A stretch of DNA of 64,000 nucleotides, taken from NCBI GenBank assembly GCA_963806935.1, contig CAWEAT010000031.1:1-64000 (forward strand), written 5' to 3'. A program made the translations under genes and the position numbers. Source of the stretch: Roseiarcus sp963806935 (GTDB lineage Bacteria > Pseudomonadota > Alphaproteobacteria > Rhizobiales > Beijerinckiaceae). Shown here in pieces: positions 54,607 to 63,362 of this stretch (within the stretch, counting starts at the first letter, position 1; each line of letters begins with the position of its first letter). Under the pieces are notes generated by a model, which saw only the letters and a program-made list of their open reading frames with translations, did no database searches and had not been told where the DNA came from.

Positions 54607-55311
54607 ATGGATTCACCCTCGCAATATGGCCAGGATCTGTTTGTTCTCGACGCGCTGGGCGGGCGCCGCGGCGGCTACTTTCTCGACTTCGGCGCCTCGA
54701 ACGGCGTCCGCTTCAGCAATACGCTGCTGCTCGAGCAGTCGTTTGGCTGGCGGGGGATCTGCATCGAGCCCAACGACTCGTTTTTCGCCGAGCTGAAAAA
54801 AAATCGCAAATGTCATTGCCTGAACGTTTGCGTTTACGATCGCGATGGCGAGGTGGAGTTTGTCGATAACGCTTCGGTTTTGGGCGGCGTCCTCGCTGAT
54901 TATGATCCGAGCCATCTGGAATACGCGAAGGCGAATTTTGACCTTCGGTGCGATTCCGCGGGAAGACCGGCGACGGTGAGAAAAGCTGCGCGCACGCTGC
55001 GGTCCGTGCTGCGCGAGTGCGAAGCTCCGCCTATCATCGATTACTGGAGCCTCGACACCGAGGGGTCCGAGCTGACGATTTTGAAGAGTTTTCCTTTCGA
55101 CCGCTACTCATTCCGCGTGATAAGCGTTGAGCACAATTGGCTGCCGTTGCGCGCTGAGATCCGTCATTTCCTGGAAGGGCGCGGCTATCAGCTCGTGAAG
55201 GCGCTCGGCTGCGACGATTGCTATGTCGGGGATCAGGACCTCAGAAATGTCCGTCAATACTTGAGCGTGCCGCCCTGGCGCAGTCGCGCATGGGCTCGCT
55301 CAAGCAACTGA
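54607..55311 (+). CDS. FkbM family methyltransferase
   Basis: 234 residues from ATG 54607 (MDSPSQYGQDLFVLDALGGR). The SAM-binding motif GGYFLDFGASNGVRFSNTL and SFGWRGICIEPNDSFFAELK are the FkbM hallmarks, with WSLDTEGSELTILKSF the post-motif region. FkbM enzymes methylate hydroxyl groups of sugars and natural products. Following an oxygenase, it could cap a newly made hydroxyl on the repeat protein. The operon link is by spacing (seven bases). Confidence 0.88.
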   Translation: MDSPSQYGQDLFVLDALGGRRGGYFLDFGASNGVRFSNTLLLEQSFGWRGICIEPNDSFFAELKKNRKCHCLNVCVYDRDGEVEFVDNASVLGGVLADYDPSHLEYAKANFDLRCDSAGRPATVRKAARTLRSVLRECEAPPIIDYWSLDTEGSELTILKSFPFDRYSFRVISVEHNWLPLRAEIRHFLEGRGYQLVKALGCDDCYVGDQDLRNVRQYLSVPPWRSRAWARSSN

Positions 55312-55357
55312 GGCGGCGTGCGCGGCAGGGCCGCGCTCTGGACGGGAGGGAAAGCCC

Positions 55358-57997
55358 ATGTTTGCCAGCTTCACCCTGGATAATTTCCGCATCACGGACA
55401 CGCGGTCCCTGCACAAGGACACCGTCTTCGCCTCCATAAACATGACTGTTGGAGGCAACCCATCCGTTTCCAAGACCCGGGCGATGGGGGACCTGAACAA
55501 CGGAACCTATCAAACCGGCCTGACGGTCGAAGCCGATATTCCGAATGACGACACCCTGATCATCTGCAAATACGTCATCGTCAACGCCGGCCATTCCAAT
55601 AATGACGCGGTGGAAAAATCCATTCAGACCGCGTTCCACTCGATCGACCAGGCGGTCTCCAACAATAAGAAAACAACGGCGGAGATTGGCGTCGTCACCG
55701 CTCTTGGCGTCGCGGTGGTGCCGTTCGCCGGGTCTGCTCTCATCGGCCTGTCGGTGATCGTGGGGGCGGCATGGGTCGGCTCTCTCCTGTTCGCGGATTG
55801 CGATGGTCTGGTCGCGGCCGGCGTTCGGGTCTTCAAGGCCCGCGAGCTCATTCAAAAGGCGCCATCCGGCAAGAAGCTGTCGGAAACCGTCGAGCATCAC
55901 GGCACGGATTCCCCCCACGGCTGCGGCTCCAATTCGCACTACTACACGACCAATTCGATTTCGACCGCGCCTTCGATTCAGACCGCGATCGATCTCAATG
56001 GCGCATGGGCGAGCGGCGGCGTCGCCGGACCCTTCATCTCCAGAGCCGGCAACTCGCTCTCGATCGACATGTCGGCCTATCGCCGTCCCACCGCTTCCGG
56101 AACGATCCTGGATGGGTCGCGCATCTCGGTGAAATTCCCGGACGACAAGACCACCTATACCGGGACGCTGCAGGCGCCCAACATCCTGAGATGGTCAAAC
56201 AACACGACCTGGACCAAAGTGGCGGCGATCGCGACGGTGATCGATCTCAATGGTCAATGGACGAGCGGCGGCGTTCTCGGTCCGGTCATCACGGTCCACG
56301 GCAATTCGCTCTCGATCGACATGCCGAAGCCGCGCCCGAAGGCGACCGGCTCGATTGTCGACAGCTCTCATATCTCGGTCAATTTTCCCGACGACAAGAG
56401 CTACACCGCAACGCTCGAGAGGCCCGGCGCGATCAAATGGTCGAACAACTCGGTGTGGACGAAATTCGGCAAGAGCCGGATCAAGCACCTGTTCGTGCTG
56501 ATGCTGGAAAACCGGTCGTACGATCATATGCTCGGTTTTTCGCAGATCACTGGAACCGACGCGGAGACCGGACAGCGGACGTCAGCGGAGGGTCTGAAAG
56601 GCAGCGAATCCAACGTCTATGAATTTGTGACCACCACCGTGTCGCAAGCGGCGCCGGACAGGGTGACGCCGCCGGGTCCGGCGCATCAATTCAACGACGT
56701 GCTGATCGACCTCTGCGGGCCGGAGTTCGACAATAAGCAGCTCAATGGCCAACCCTATCCGAAGGTGGTTGGAACTGGTTACGCCGCGGCCTACGGCATC
56801 ATCACCGACAAGACGCGCGCAGGCGAAGTGATGCGTTGCTTCTCCAAGGCTGATCTTCCGGTCTTGAACGCGCTCGCCTCGGAGTTTGTTCTCTGCGATC
56901 ACTGGTTCAGTTCGATGGCCGGCCCGACCGAGCCCAACCGGATGTTCGTCCACGCGGCGACCTCGGGCGTCTGGGACGACTCGCCCACAGGCTGGCAGCA
57001 GACGAAAGACGAATTGGGCGGGGACGGGGTCAGTTTCCGCAATGGCACGATCTACGACCAGTTGCGCAAAGCAAAAATTCCGTTCCGGATCTATGCAGGC
57101 GATGTTTTCCCGAATGTCGGGCTTCTGCACGGCATCAGCATCAACGACGACATCGACGATTTCGCCCATTTCGAGGGCGATATCAACAACGCCGACTTCG
57201 ACGCCGCTTACACCTTCATCGAGCCCAATTATGACGCGCTGGTCAACAACTTCACGGACGGCAACTCCCAGCACCCGCTCGGCAGCGTTCACGCCGGCGA
57301 GCAACTGATCAAGCAGGTCTATGAGATCATCCGCCAGTCGCCGCGCTGGAACGACAGCATGCTCATCGTCACCTGGGACGAGCATGGCGGGTTTTACGAC
57401 CATGTTCTGCCGCCGCGGGCGACGCCGACCGGAGAGCGCGGCCAGTCGCACGGCTACATGTTCGACCAGCTCGGCCCGCGCGTGCCGGCGGTGGTGATTT
57501 CGCCATGGTGCCCGAAGAACGTGATCGAGCATCGGCCGCTCGAGCATTCCGTGGTGCCGGCGACCATCGAGCAGATGTTCGGCGTCCCTCCGCTCACCGT
57601 CCGTGACCGGGGGCTTGTCGGCCTGCAGGCGCTCGCGACCCTGGCCACGCCTCGTCAGGACGCGCCGGTCACGCTTCCCGGCCCCGCCGTCGCGGATGTG
57701 AAGGTCGCGGCGGCGGCGCCGCCGGCCGCCGACTTGTCAACGCCGATCGACGCCGTCAAGGACGACTGGCCGTTCTGGCTCATGCGCATTGCCGTGAAAC
57801 ATCATCTGGAAGCGGCGCCGGCCGAAAGCGCAACAATCAAAGCCCAGGTGAACACGATCAACACGCTCGGCGATCTCAAACAATACATGGACAAGGTCGC
57901 CGTCATCGTGACCGCGAAGAAAGTCGAATCGCGCAAACTGCGGGTCGCCGCTCGGCAGGCGAGGCTCGCCCAGCCGGCGCACGCGCCCGCTTCCTAG
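55358..57997 (+). CDS. Phospholipase C-like phosphoesterase with N-terminal beta-repeat extension
   Basis: 879 residues. The catalytic part (about 374-770) is a phosphoesterase of the non-specific phospholipase C/acid phosphatase group: FVLMLENRSYDHMLGF, CDHWFSSMAGPTEPNRMFVH and IVTWDEHGGFYDHV contain the metal-binding and nucleophile residues. The 370-residue N-terminal extension is unusual. It has no signal peptide, a hydrophobic stretch at 111-146 (LGVAVVPFAGSALIGLSVIV), then two tandem copies (211-288 and 295-370) of a domain starting IDLNG-W-SGGV-GP and ending W-NN-WTK. The ribosome site GGGAGGGA precedes the ATG. It follows the FkbM gene by 46 bases; its link to that operon is uncertain. 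Confidence 0.82.
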   Translation: MFASFTLDNFRITDTRSLHKDTVFASINMTVGGNPSVSKTRAMGDLNNGTYQTGLTVEADIPNDDTLIICKYVIVNAGHSNNDAVEKSIQTAFHSIDQAVSNNKKTTAEIGVVTALGVAVVPFAGSALIGLSVIVGAAWVGSLLFADCDGLVAAGVRVFKARELIQKAPSGKKLSETVEHHGTDSPHGCGSNSHYYTTNSISTAPSIQTAIDLNGAWASGGVAGPFISRAGNSLSIDMSAYRRPTASGTILDGSRISVKFPDDKTTYTGTLQAPNILRWSNNTTWTKVAAIATVIDLNGQWTSGGVLGPVITVHGNSLSIDMPKPRPKATGSIVDSSHISVNFPDDKSYTATLERPGAIKWSNNSVWTKFGKSRIKHLFVLMLENRSYDHMLGFSQITGTDAETGQRTSAEGLKGSESNVYEFVTTTVSQAAPDRVTPPGPAHQFNDVLIDLCGPEFDNKQLNGQPYPKVVGTGYAAAYGIITDKTRAGEVMRCFSKADLPVLNALASEFVLCDHWFSSMAGPTEPNRMFVHAATSGVWDDSPTGWQQTKDELGGDGVSFRNGTIYDQLRKAKIPFRIYAGDVFPNVGLLHGISINDDIDDFAHFEGDINNADFDAAYTFIEPNYDALVNNFTDGNSQHPLGSVHAGEQLIKQVYEIIRQSPRWNDSMLIVTWDEHGGFYDHVLPPRATPTGERGQSHGYMFDQLGPRVPAVVISPWCPKNVIEHRPLEHSVVPATIEQMFGVPPLTVRDRGLVGLQALATLATPRQDAPVTLPGPAVADVKVAAAAPPAADLSTPIDAVKDDWPFWLMRIAVKHHLEAAPAESATIKAQVNTINTLGDLKQYMDKVAVIVTAKKVESRKLRVAARQARLAQPAHAPAS

Positions 57998-58019
57998 GCG
58001 CGTTGCCTTCGGATGGATC

Positions 58020-58119
58020 CGTCATTGCGAGGAGCGCAGCGACGGAGCAATCCAGAGACCAACGCTCTACGATCCCTGGATTGCTTCCCCCGGGCTTGAC
58101 CCGGGGGTCGCAATGACGG
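58020..58119. repeat. Intergenic inverted-repeat element (CGTCATTGCGAGGAGCG type)
   Basis: About 100 bases with ends CGTCATTGCGA and TCGCAATGACG, inner arms GCAATCCAG/CTGGATTGC and a GC hairpin CCCCCGGG-CTTGA-CCCGGGGG. This is a well-known dispersed element of rhizobial genomes. Confidence 0.8.
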
Positions 58120-58187
58120 GCCATGGTTCGACCCAAAGGCAATCTGCTCTAAAATCCCCACGGGGCCGCGCGCGCGGCTCCTCGAGC

Positions 58188-58595
58188 CTATTCGCCGTTC
58201 GGCGCGACGAGCGTCAGCTCGGGAAAATACGCGCGATAGCGTCGCGGGTCGCGCGTCAGCAGGGCTGCGGCGGCCACGCTGGCGTGCGCGCCGATGAAGA
58301 AGTCCGGCAACGTGGCGGTCCGCACTCCGCCGGCGCGCCGGTACAACCTGAAAGCTTGCGCCGCGCGAAAGGCGGCGGATTTGGGTATTTCGGCCAGCGT
58401 CAAATCGAACTTCTCGATCTCCGCGTCACAATCCGACTGCGCTTCAAACCCGATCGCAAATTCAGCGTAAACGATCGCGTTGATCAGCAACGGGCCGCGG
58501 GCGTGCGCAGAGACGATCGCATGACGCGACCAATCCGCCCAGACGCGATTGCCGGTCGCGATGTCGATCAGAATATTCGTATCGACGAAGATCAA
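58188..58595 (-). CDS. vapC: VapC-like PIN-domain toxin
   Basis: 135 residues from the TTG at 58595 (MIFVDTNILIDIATGNRVWA). The PIN acidic residues are visible: VDTNILID, the middle glutamate in YAEFAIGFE, and LPDFFIGAHA with the DFFIGAHA motif near the end, then TRDPRRYRAYFP. Likely an endoribonuclease, held in check by the AbrB-type partner. As written, the frame is fused to the antitoxin. Removing one base from the CCCC of 58602-58605 restores the usual layout with a TTGA overlap between antitoxin stop and toxin start. Confidence 0.85.
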   Translation of the reverse strand: MIFVDTNILIDIATGNRVWADWSRHAIVSAHARGPLLINAIVYAEFAIGFEAQSDCDAEIEKFDLTLAEIPKSAAFRAAQAFRLYRRAGGVRTATLPDFFIGAHASVAAAALLTRDPRRYRAYFPELTLVAPNGE

Positions 58596-58841
58596 TCCTC
58601 GCCCCGGGTCATCGCCCATGACCTCTTCCGTGGAAAGGCCGCGGATTGGCCGGCGATGGCTCATCTCTTCCAATCGGCTGTTGTAGGCTTGCTCGCTTTT
58701 CAGCGCGGCCACGGCCTCAATAATCACACCGCCTTCAGGCCGCACGCGCACCTCCACCCGGTCGCCGGGCTGAATTCCCGCGGCGTCGCGCACGGCCTTC
58801 GGCAAGGTGACCTGGCCTTTCACCGTCACGTTGGTCGCCAA
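58592..58841 (-). CDS. vapB: VapB-like antitoxin (AbrB/SpoVT domain), 3' end altered by one inserted base
   Basis: 82 residues after correction, from the TTG at 58841 (MATNVTVKGQVTLPKAVRDA), six bases after GGAG. The swapped-hairpin AbrB domain is residues 1-45. The acidic tail IRGLSTEEVMGDDP is the part that covers the toxin. With one C fewer at 58602-58605 it ends DDPGED and stops at 58592-58594, overlapping the toxin start. Autorepression of the pair is the family rule. Confidence 0.82.
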
Positions 58842-58992
58842 CTCATTCTCCGTAATACCGCCGCGGGGAAAAGTAATACGGGCGCGCGCGGGCGTCAAGA
58901 AACTCCATCAGCGAGCCCCCTGCCCCCTCACTCCTGCCCCTCTGGAGATGCTCGGTTTGCGCGCTCCATCCGCCCCGCGCTAAGTCTCGCCC

Positions 58993-60735
58993 ATGCCCTC
59001 CCCGCCCGACCGCCTCGTCATTGCGCTCGCCCAGATCCCAGCGATCGTCGGCGACATCGCGGGAAATCGCGACCGGCTGCGGAGAGCGCGCAAAGAGGCG
59101 GCGGCGTTCGGGGCCGACATCGTGATGGCGCCCGAGCTCTATCTCTCCGGCTATCCGCCCGAGGACCTGGTGCTGAAGCCCGCGTTCCAGGAGGCGTGCC
59201 GGGCGGCCTGCGACGAGCTCGCGCGCGACAGCGCCGACGGCGGTCCGGCGACGCTGGTCGGCCTGCCCTGGGTCGAGGACGGCAAGCTCCATAACGCCAT
59301 GGCGCTGCTTGATGGCGGGCGGATCGAGGCGGTCAGGTTCAAGGTCGATCTGCCCAATTACGGCGTCTTCGACGAGAAGCGGGTGTTCGCGCCCGGGCCA
59401 TCGCCGGGGCCGATCGTGTTTCGCGGCGTCCGCGTCGGCGTTCCGATCTGCGAGGACATCTGGGGTCCCGACCCGGTCGAATGCATCCTCGAGACGGGGG
59501 GCGAAATTCTTCTCGTCGCCAACGCCTCGCCCTATGAGCGCGACAAGCTCGCCATTCGCCAGAATGTCGCCGTCTCGCGCGTGGTCGAAAGCGGCTTGCC
59601 GCTGATCTATCTCAACATGGTCGGCGGACAGGACGAGCTCGTGTTCGACGGCGGGAGTTTCGCGCTCAACGCCGACCGCAGCCTCGGCGCGCAATTGCCG
59701 GCCTTCCGCCCGATGGTGGCGAAAACGGTCTGGGAGCGAGCCGGCCGAACCTGGCGTTGCGTCGAAGGTCCGCGCGCGGTCGTCGAGGAGGGCGACGAAG
59801 CCGACTATGCGGCCTGCGTGATGGGCCTGCGCGACTATGTCGACAACAACCGCTTTCCCGGCGTCGTGCTGGGCTTGTCGGGCGGGGTCGATTCGGCGCT
59901 CTGCGCCGCGATGGCCGTCGACGCCTTGGGCGCGGAGCGGGTGCAGGCGGTGATGCTGCCCTATCGCTTCACCTCGAACGAATCGCTCGCTGACGCCGCG
60001 GGCTGCGCCAAGGCGCTCGGCCTTCGTTACGACATCGTGCCGATCGCCGAGCCGGTCGAGGGCGTCGAGCGCGCGCTTGAGCGCATGTTCGCCGGCAAGA
60101 AGCGCGACATCACCGAAGAGAACATCCAGAGCCGGGCGCGCGGCCTCATCCTGATGGCGATCTCGAACAAGACCGGCGCGATGGTGGTGACGACCGGCAA
60201 CAAGTCCGAGATGTCGGTCGGTTACGCCACGCTTTATGGCGACATGAACGGCGGCTTCAATCCGATCAAGGACCTTTACAAGATGGAGGTCTTCCGCCTC
60301 TCCGCCCTGCGCAACCGCTGGAAGCCGGCGGGCGCGCACGGGCCCGATGGCGAGGTGATCCCGCAGAACATCATCGTCAAGCCGCCGAGCGCGGAATTGC
60401 GCGAGAACCAGAAGGACGAGGATTCGCTGCCGCCCTATCCGGTGCTCGACGGGATTCTGCACGGGCTCGTGGAAAAAGAGATGCGGATCGCCGACATCGT
60501 GGCCGAAGGCTACGATCCGGAGACGGTGCGCAAGGTCGAGCGCCTGCTCTATCTCGCCGAATACAAGCGGCGCCAGTCGGCGCCCGGGGTCAAGGTCGGG
60601 CCGAAGAACTTCGGCCGCGACCGGCGCTATCCGATCGTCAACCGCTTCCGCGACGGAGGCCTCGATGCGCAGAAGCCCGACCCGTCGATCGCGCCGCCGA
60701 AGTCTATGGGCGTGAGCGAGCGGTTCGAGGAGTAG
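58993..60735 (+). CDS. nadE: Glutamine-dependent NAD+ synthetase
   Basis: Converts nicotinate adenine dinucleotide to NAD+ with glutamine. 580 residues in two domains. The N-terminal nitrilase-type glutaminase has ELYLSGYPPEDL (catalytic Glu), FKVDLPNYGVFDEKRVF (Lys) and VGVPICEDIWGPD (Cys). The C-terminal synthetase has the ATP P-loop GLSGGVDSALCAAMAVDALG and TTGNKSEMSVGYATLYGDMN. Complete and intact. A stand-alone housekeeping gene divergent from vapBC. Confidence 0.97.
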   Translation: MPSPPDRLVIALAQIPAIVGDIAGNRDRLRRARKEAAAFGADIVMAPELYLSGYPPEDLVLKPAFQEACRAACDELARDSADGGPATLVGLPWVEDGKLHNAMALLDGGRIEAVRFKVDLPNYGVFDEKRVFAPGPSPGPIVFRGVRVGVPICEDIWGPDPVECILETGGEILLVANASPYERDKLAIRQNVAVSRVVESGLPLIYLNMVGGQDELVFDGGSFALNADRSLGAQLPAFRPMVAKTVWERAGRTWRCVEGPRAVVEEGDEADYAACVMGLRDYVDNNRFPGVVLGLSGGVDSALCAAMAVDALGAERVQAVMLPYRFTSNESLADAAGCAKALGLRYDIVPIAEPVEGVERALERMFAGKKRDITEENIQSRARGLILMAISNKTGAMVVTTGNKSEMSVGYATLYGDMNGGFNPIKDLYKMEVFRLSALRNRWKPAGAHGPDGEVIPQNIIVKPPSAELRENQKDEDSLPPYPVLDGILHGLVEKEMRIADIVAEGYDPETVRKVERLLYLAEYKRRQSAPGVKVGPKNFGRDRRYPIVNRFRDGGLDAQKPDPSIAPPKSMGVSERFEE

Positions 60736-60854
60736 CGGCCGATGTGGGCTTTCGCACCGCCGCGGCTCGATCGCGCCGCGTTCATGGTTGTCAGCCTGGA
60801 GCGCGCTTGACGTCGACCCGTGGGGCGAGCGATCAAACGCGAGGGGAGGCGGAC

Positions 60855-61979
60855 ATGGCGCGAATCGAACGGATCGAGCTGCGGCTGATCGATATTCCAC
60901 CGAAGGTCAAACGCACCGACGCGATCCAAAGCTTCACGTCGCAGGAAACTCCGATCGTAACGGTGATCGACAGCGACGGCGCGTCGGGGACCGGCTACAG
61001 CTATACCATCGGCACCGGCGGCTCGTCGGTCATGCGCCTCTTGTCCGATCACCTGGCGCCGAGGCTGATCGGAAAGGACGCCGAGCGAGTCGAGGCGATC
61101 TGGCGCGAACTCGAGTTTGCGACCCATGCGACCACCATCGGCGCGATCTCGTCGCTCGCGCTGGCGGCGATCGACACCGCGCTCTGGGACCTGCGCGCCA
61201 AGCGGCGGCAATTGCCGCTCTGGATCGTCGCAGGCGGCGCCTCAGACCGCCGGCCGCTCTATACGACCGAGGGCGGTTGGCTGCACATCGACGAACGAGC
61301 GCTGGTCGAGGACGCGCTCGCTGCCCGCGAAAAGGGATTCAGCGGCTCGAAGATCAAGATCGGCCGCCCGCATGTCTCCGAGGACTATCGGCGCCTCGCC
61401 GCCGTGCGCTCGGCGCTCGGACCCGATTACGAGATCATGACCGACGCCAACCAGGGTTTTGCGCTCGATGAGGCGATCCGCCGCGCCGGCCGCTTCGCTG
61501 ACCTCGATCTCGCCTGGATCGAGGAGCCATTGCCGGCCGATGACCTCGAGGGCCATCGCCGGCTGACGCGGGCGACCACAACGCCGATCGCAGTCGGCGA
61601 ATCGATCTATTCGATCCGGCATTTCCGCGAATACATGGCCAAGGGCGCCTGCTCGATCGTACAGGTCGACGCTGCTCGTATCGGCGGCGTCACGCCTTGG
61701 CTCAAGGTCGCGCATATGGCCGAGGCGTTCGACATGCCCTTGTGCCCGCACTTCCTGATGGAGCTGCACGTCAGCCTCGCCTGCGCGGTTCCGAACGGAA
61801 AATACGTCGAGTACATCCCTCAGCTCGACGACCTGACGACCTCGTCATTGCGGATCGAGAACGGCATGGCGATTGCGCCGATGACGCCGGGCATCGGCGT
61901 CGAATGGGACCTTGACGCCGTGAAGGCCAAGAGCCTTCCGGAATTCAGCCTTGCCTTCGGAAAGGGAGCAACGTCGTGA
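60855..61979 (+). CDS. Enolase-superfamily sugar acid dehydratase (mandelate racemase-like)
   Basis: 374 residues from the ATG at 60855, behind GGGGAGG. The enolase-superfamily barrel is readable: KxK in GSKIKIGRP, metal ligands Asp in MTDANQGF, Glu in AWIEEPLPADD and Glu in AVGESIY, and the C-terminal histidine in CPHFLMELHVSL. This pattern fits acid-sugar dehydratases or epimerases of the mandelate racemase subgroup. The adjoining mutarotase of the RhaM type suggests a 6-deoxysugar (L-rhamnose or L-fucose) acid as substrate; the specificity is inferred. Confidence 0.85.
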   Translation: MARIERIELRLIDIPPKVKRTDAIQSFTSQETPIVTVIDSDGASGTGYSYTIGTGGSSVMRLLSDHLAPRLIGKDAERVEAIWRELEFATHATTIGAISSLALAAIDTALWDLRAKRRQLPLWIVAGGASDRRPLYTTEGGWLHIDERALVEDALAAREKGFSGSKIKIGRPHVSEDYRRLAAVRSALGPDYEIMTDANQGFALDEAIRRAGRFADLDLAWIEEPLPADDLEGHRRLTRATTTPIAVGESIYSIRHFREYMAKGACSIVQVDAARIGGVTPWLKVAHMAEAFDMPLCPHFLMELHVSLACAVPNGKYVEYIPQLDDLTTSSLRIENGMAIAPMTPGIGVEWDLDAVKAKSLPEFSLAFGKGATS

Positions 61980-62305
61980 AGCGTATGGGCATGGTGATCG
62001 GCATCAAACCGGACCGGATCGCCGAATACAAGCGAACGCACGCCGCCGTCTGGCCTGAAGTTCTGGCCAGGATCTCCGCCTGCCACATCCGCAATTATAC
62101 GATCTTCCTGCGCGAGCCGGAAAATCTGTTGTTCGCCTACTGGGAATATCACGGCGAAGACTGGGCCGCCGACGCAAAGACGATGGCGGCCGATGCGCGC
62201 ACCCAAGACTGGTGGGCGATCCACGATCCGATGCAGGAGCCGCTCGCAACGCGCAAGGCAGGCGAGTGGTGGGCGATGGCGGAAGAGGTGTTTCATCACG
62301 ACTGA
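61976..62305 (+). CDS. L-rhamnose mutarotase family protein
   Basis: 109 residues, RhaM/RhaU (DUF718) family, interconverting anomers of L-rhamnose or L-fucose. GTG start at 61976 overlapping the TGA of the enolase-family gene (GTGA). The family pattern is clear: IKPDRIAEYKRTHAAVWPEV, then NYTIFLREPENLLFAYWEY and WWAIHDPMQEPL. Together with the upstream dehydratase and the sugar ABC ATPase nearby it marks a deoxysugar pathway. Confidence 0.92.
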   Translation: MKRMGMVIGIKPDRIAEYKRTHAAVWPEVLARISACHIRNYTIFLREPENLLFAYWEYHGEDWAADAKTMAADARTQDWWAIHDPMQEPLATRKAGEWWAMAEEVFHHD

Positions 62306-62351
62306 GACGGGCGCGCGACCCCTCGCACGCGTCTGTCGGCAGGAGCGCCGT

Positions 62352-63362
62352 TCAGTTTCTCGCGTTTCCGACCTGGATCAGGAACGGCGGGCGTAACGAC
62401 TCGGGCAATGAGCCGATGCGCTTCAATCGCTCGATATTGGGCTCGAGCGATCGGCGTATGTGAGCCTTGAGCGCCGCCATCGCCCCCCGCTTGTCGCGCG
62501 CAAGCAGATAATCGTAGACCGCGAGATGCTCGGCGAGCATCGTCTCGATCTCCTCATCCTCCTGGATCAATTCGAAGGTCGAGTGGGTCGCGAACAGCGG
62601 CAGCGCGTTGCGGCGGATGGCGTCGCGGAGCTGCTGATTGGCGCAGGAGAGCACCACCTCCCCGTGCAAGTCGACCTCGAGCCGCTCGAGTTGGGCGGGC
62701 GTGTTGTGATGGCGCCGCGCCTTCTCCACCCGGGCGCGCTTCGCGCGGAGATCGGTCGGCGACAGGCTCGCCATGGCCTGCCCGAGCGCGGCGGGCTCGA
62801 GCAGCCAGCGCATTTCGAAATGTTCGTGCAGCCGGTCGACGGTAAGCGGGCCGGCGTACCAGCGCTGATTGATGTCTTTTTCGATGAGCCCGGTGCGCTC
62901 GAGTCGAGTGAGCACCTCGTGGGCGACGGTCCGGCTGACGTCGAAATGCTCGGCGAGCGCGCTCTCGTTGACAAGGAGCCGGCCGTACGACAGCAAGGCT
63001 GCGACCGCATGTTCAACCAGCGGATAGATGCGCGCCTGGTGGTTGAGCATCTTCAGGCTGCCCGACACCGTCTCGGGCAAACGCAAGCCCGCATCGGCGA
63101 GCTCTCGGCGCACGATCGTTCGAGGATCTGCGTCCGCGGCCAGATAGCCCCTTCCTCCGAATCTTTTGATCAGCCCTTCGTCGCTCAGCCTTTGCAGAGC
63201 GGCGGCCGCGGGAATGCGGCTCGATTTGAACGCGCGGGCGACCCCGGCCTCGCCAAGGACCAGCCCGGCCGGAAAGCTGCCCCCGAGCAAATGCTCGCGC
63301 AGCACGTCGTAGATGATCTCGTAAAGCGGTCGCGCGTCGGCTTGTGGCGGCGCCGGCGGCAT
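62352..63362 (-). CDS. GntR/FadR-type regulator with two winged-helix domains
   Basis: 336 residues from the ATG at 63362, which overlaps the stop of the ABC ATPase (TGATG). It has one winged helix at about 10-75 (LYEIIYDVLREHLLGGSFPA, LQRLSDEGLIKRFGGRGYLA) and a second at about 105-165 (LLVNESALAEHFDVSRTVAH, EVLTRLERTGLIEKDINQRW). An FCD effector domain follows, from about 175 (LHEHFEMRWLLEPAALGQAM). FadR-type regulators normally have one winged helix. The FCD domain probably senses a sugar acid of the adjacent pathway. It is convergent with the mutarotase gene. Confidence 0.85.
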   Translation of the reverse strand: MPPAPPQADARPLYEIIYDVLREHLLGGSFPAGLVLGEAGVARAFKSSRIPAAAALQRLSDEGLIKRFGGRGYLAADADPRTIVRRELADAGLRLPETVSGSLKMLNHQARIYPLVEHAVAALLSYGRLLVNESALAEHFDVSRTVAHEVLTRLERTGLIEKDINQRWYAGPLTVDRLHEHFEMRWLLEPAALGQAMASLSPTDLRAKRARVEKARRHHNTPAQLERLEVDLHGEVVLSCANQQLRDAIRRNALPLFATHSTFELIQEDEEIETMLAEHLAVYDYLLARDKRGAMAALKAHIRRSLEPNIERLKRIGSLPESLRPPFLIQVGNARN

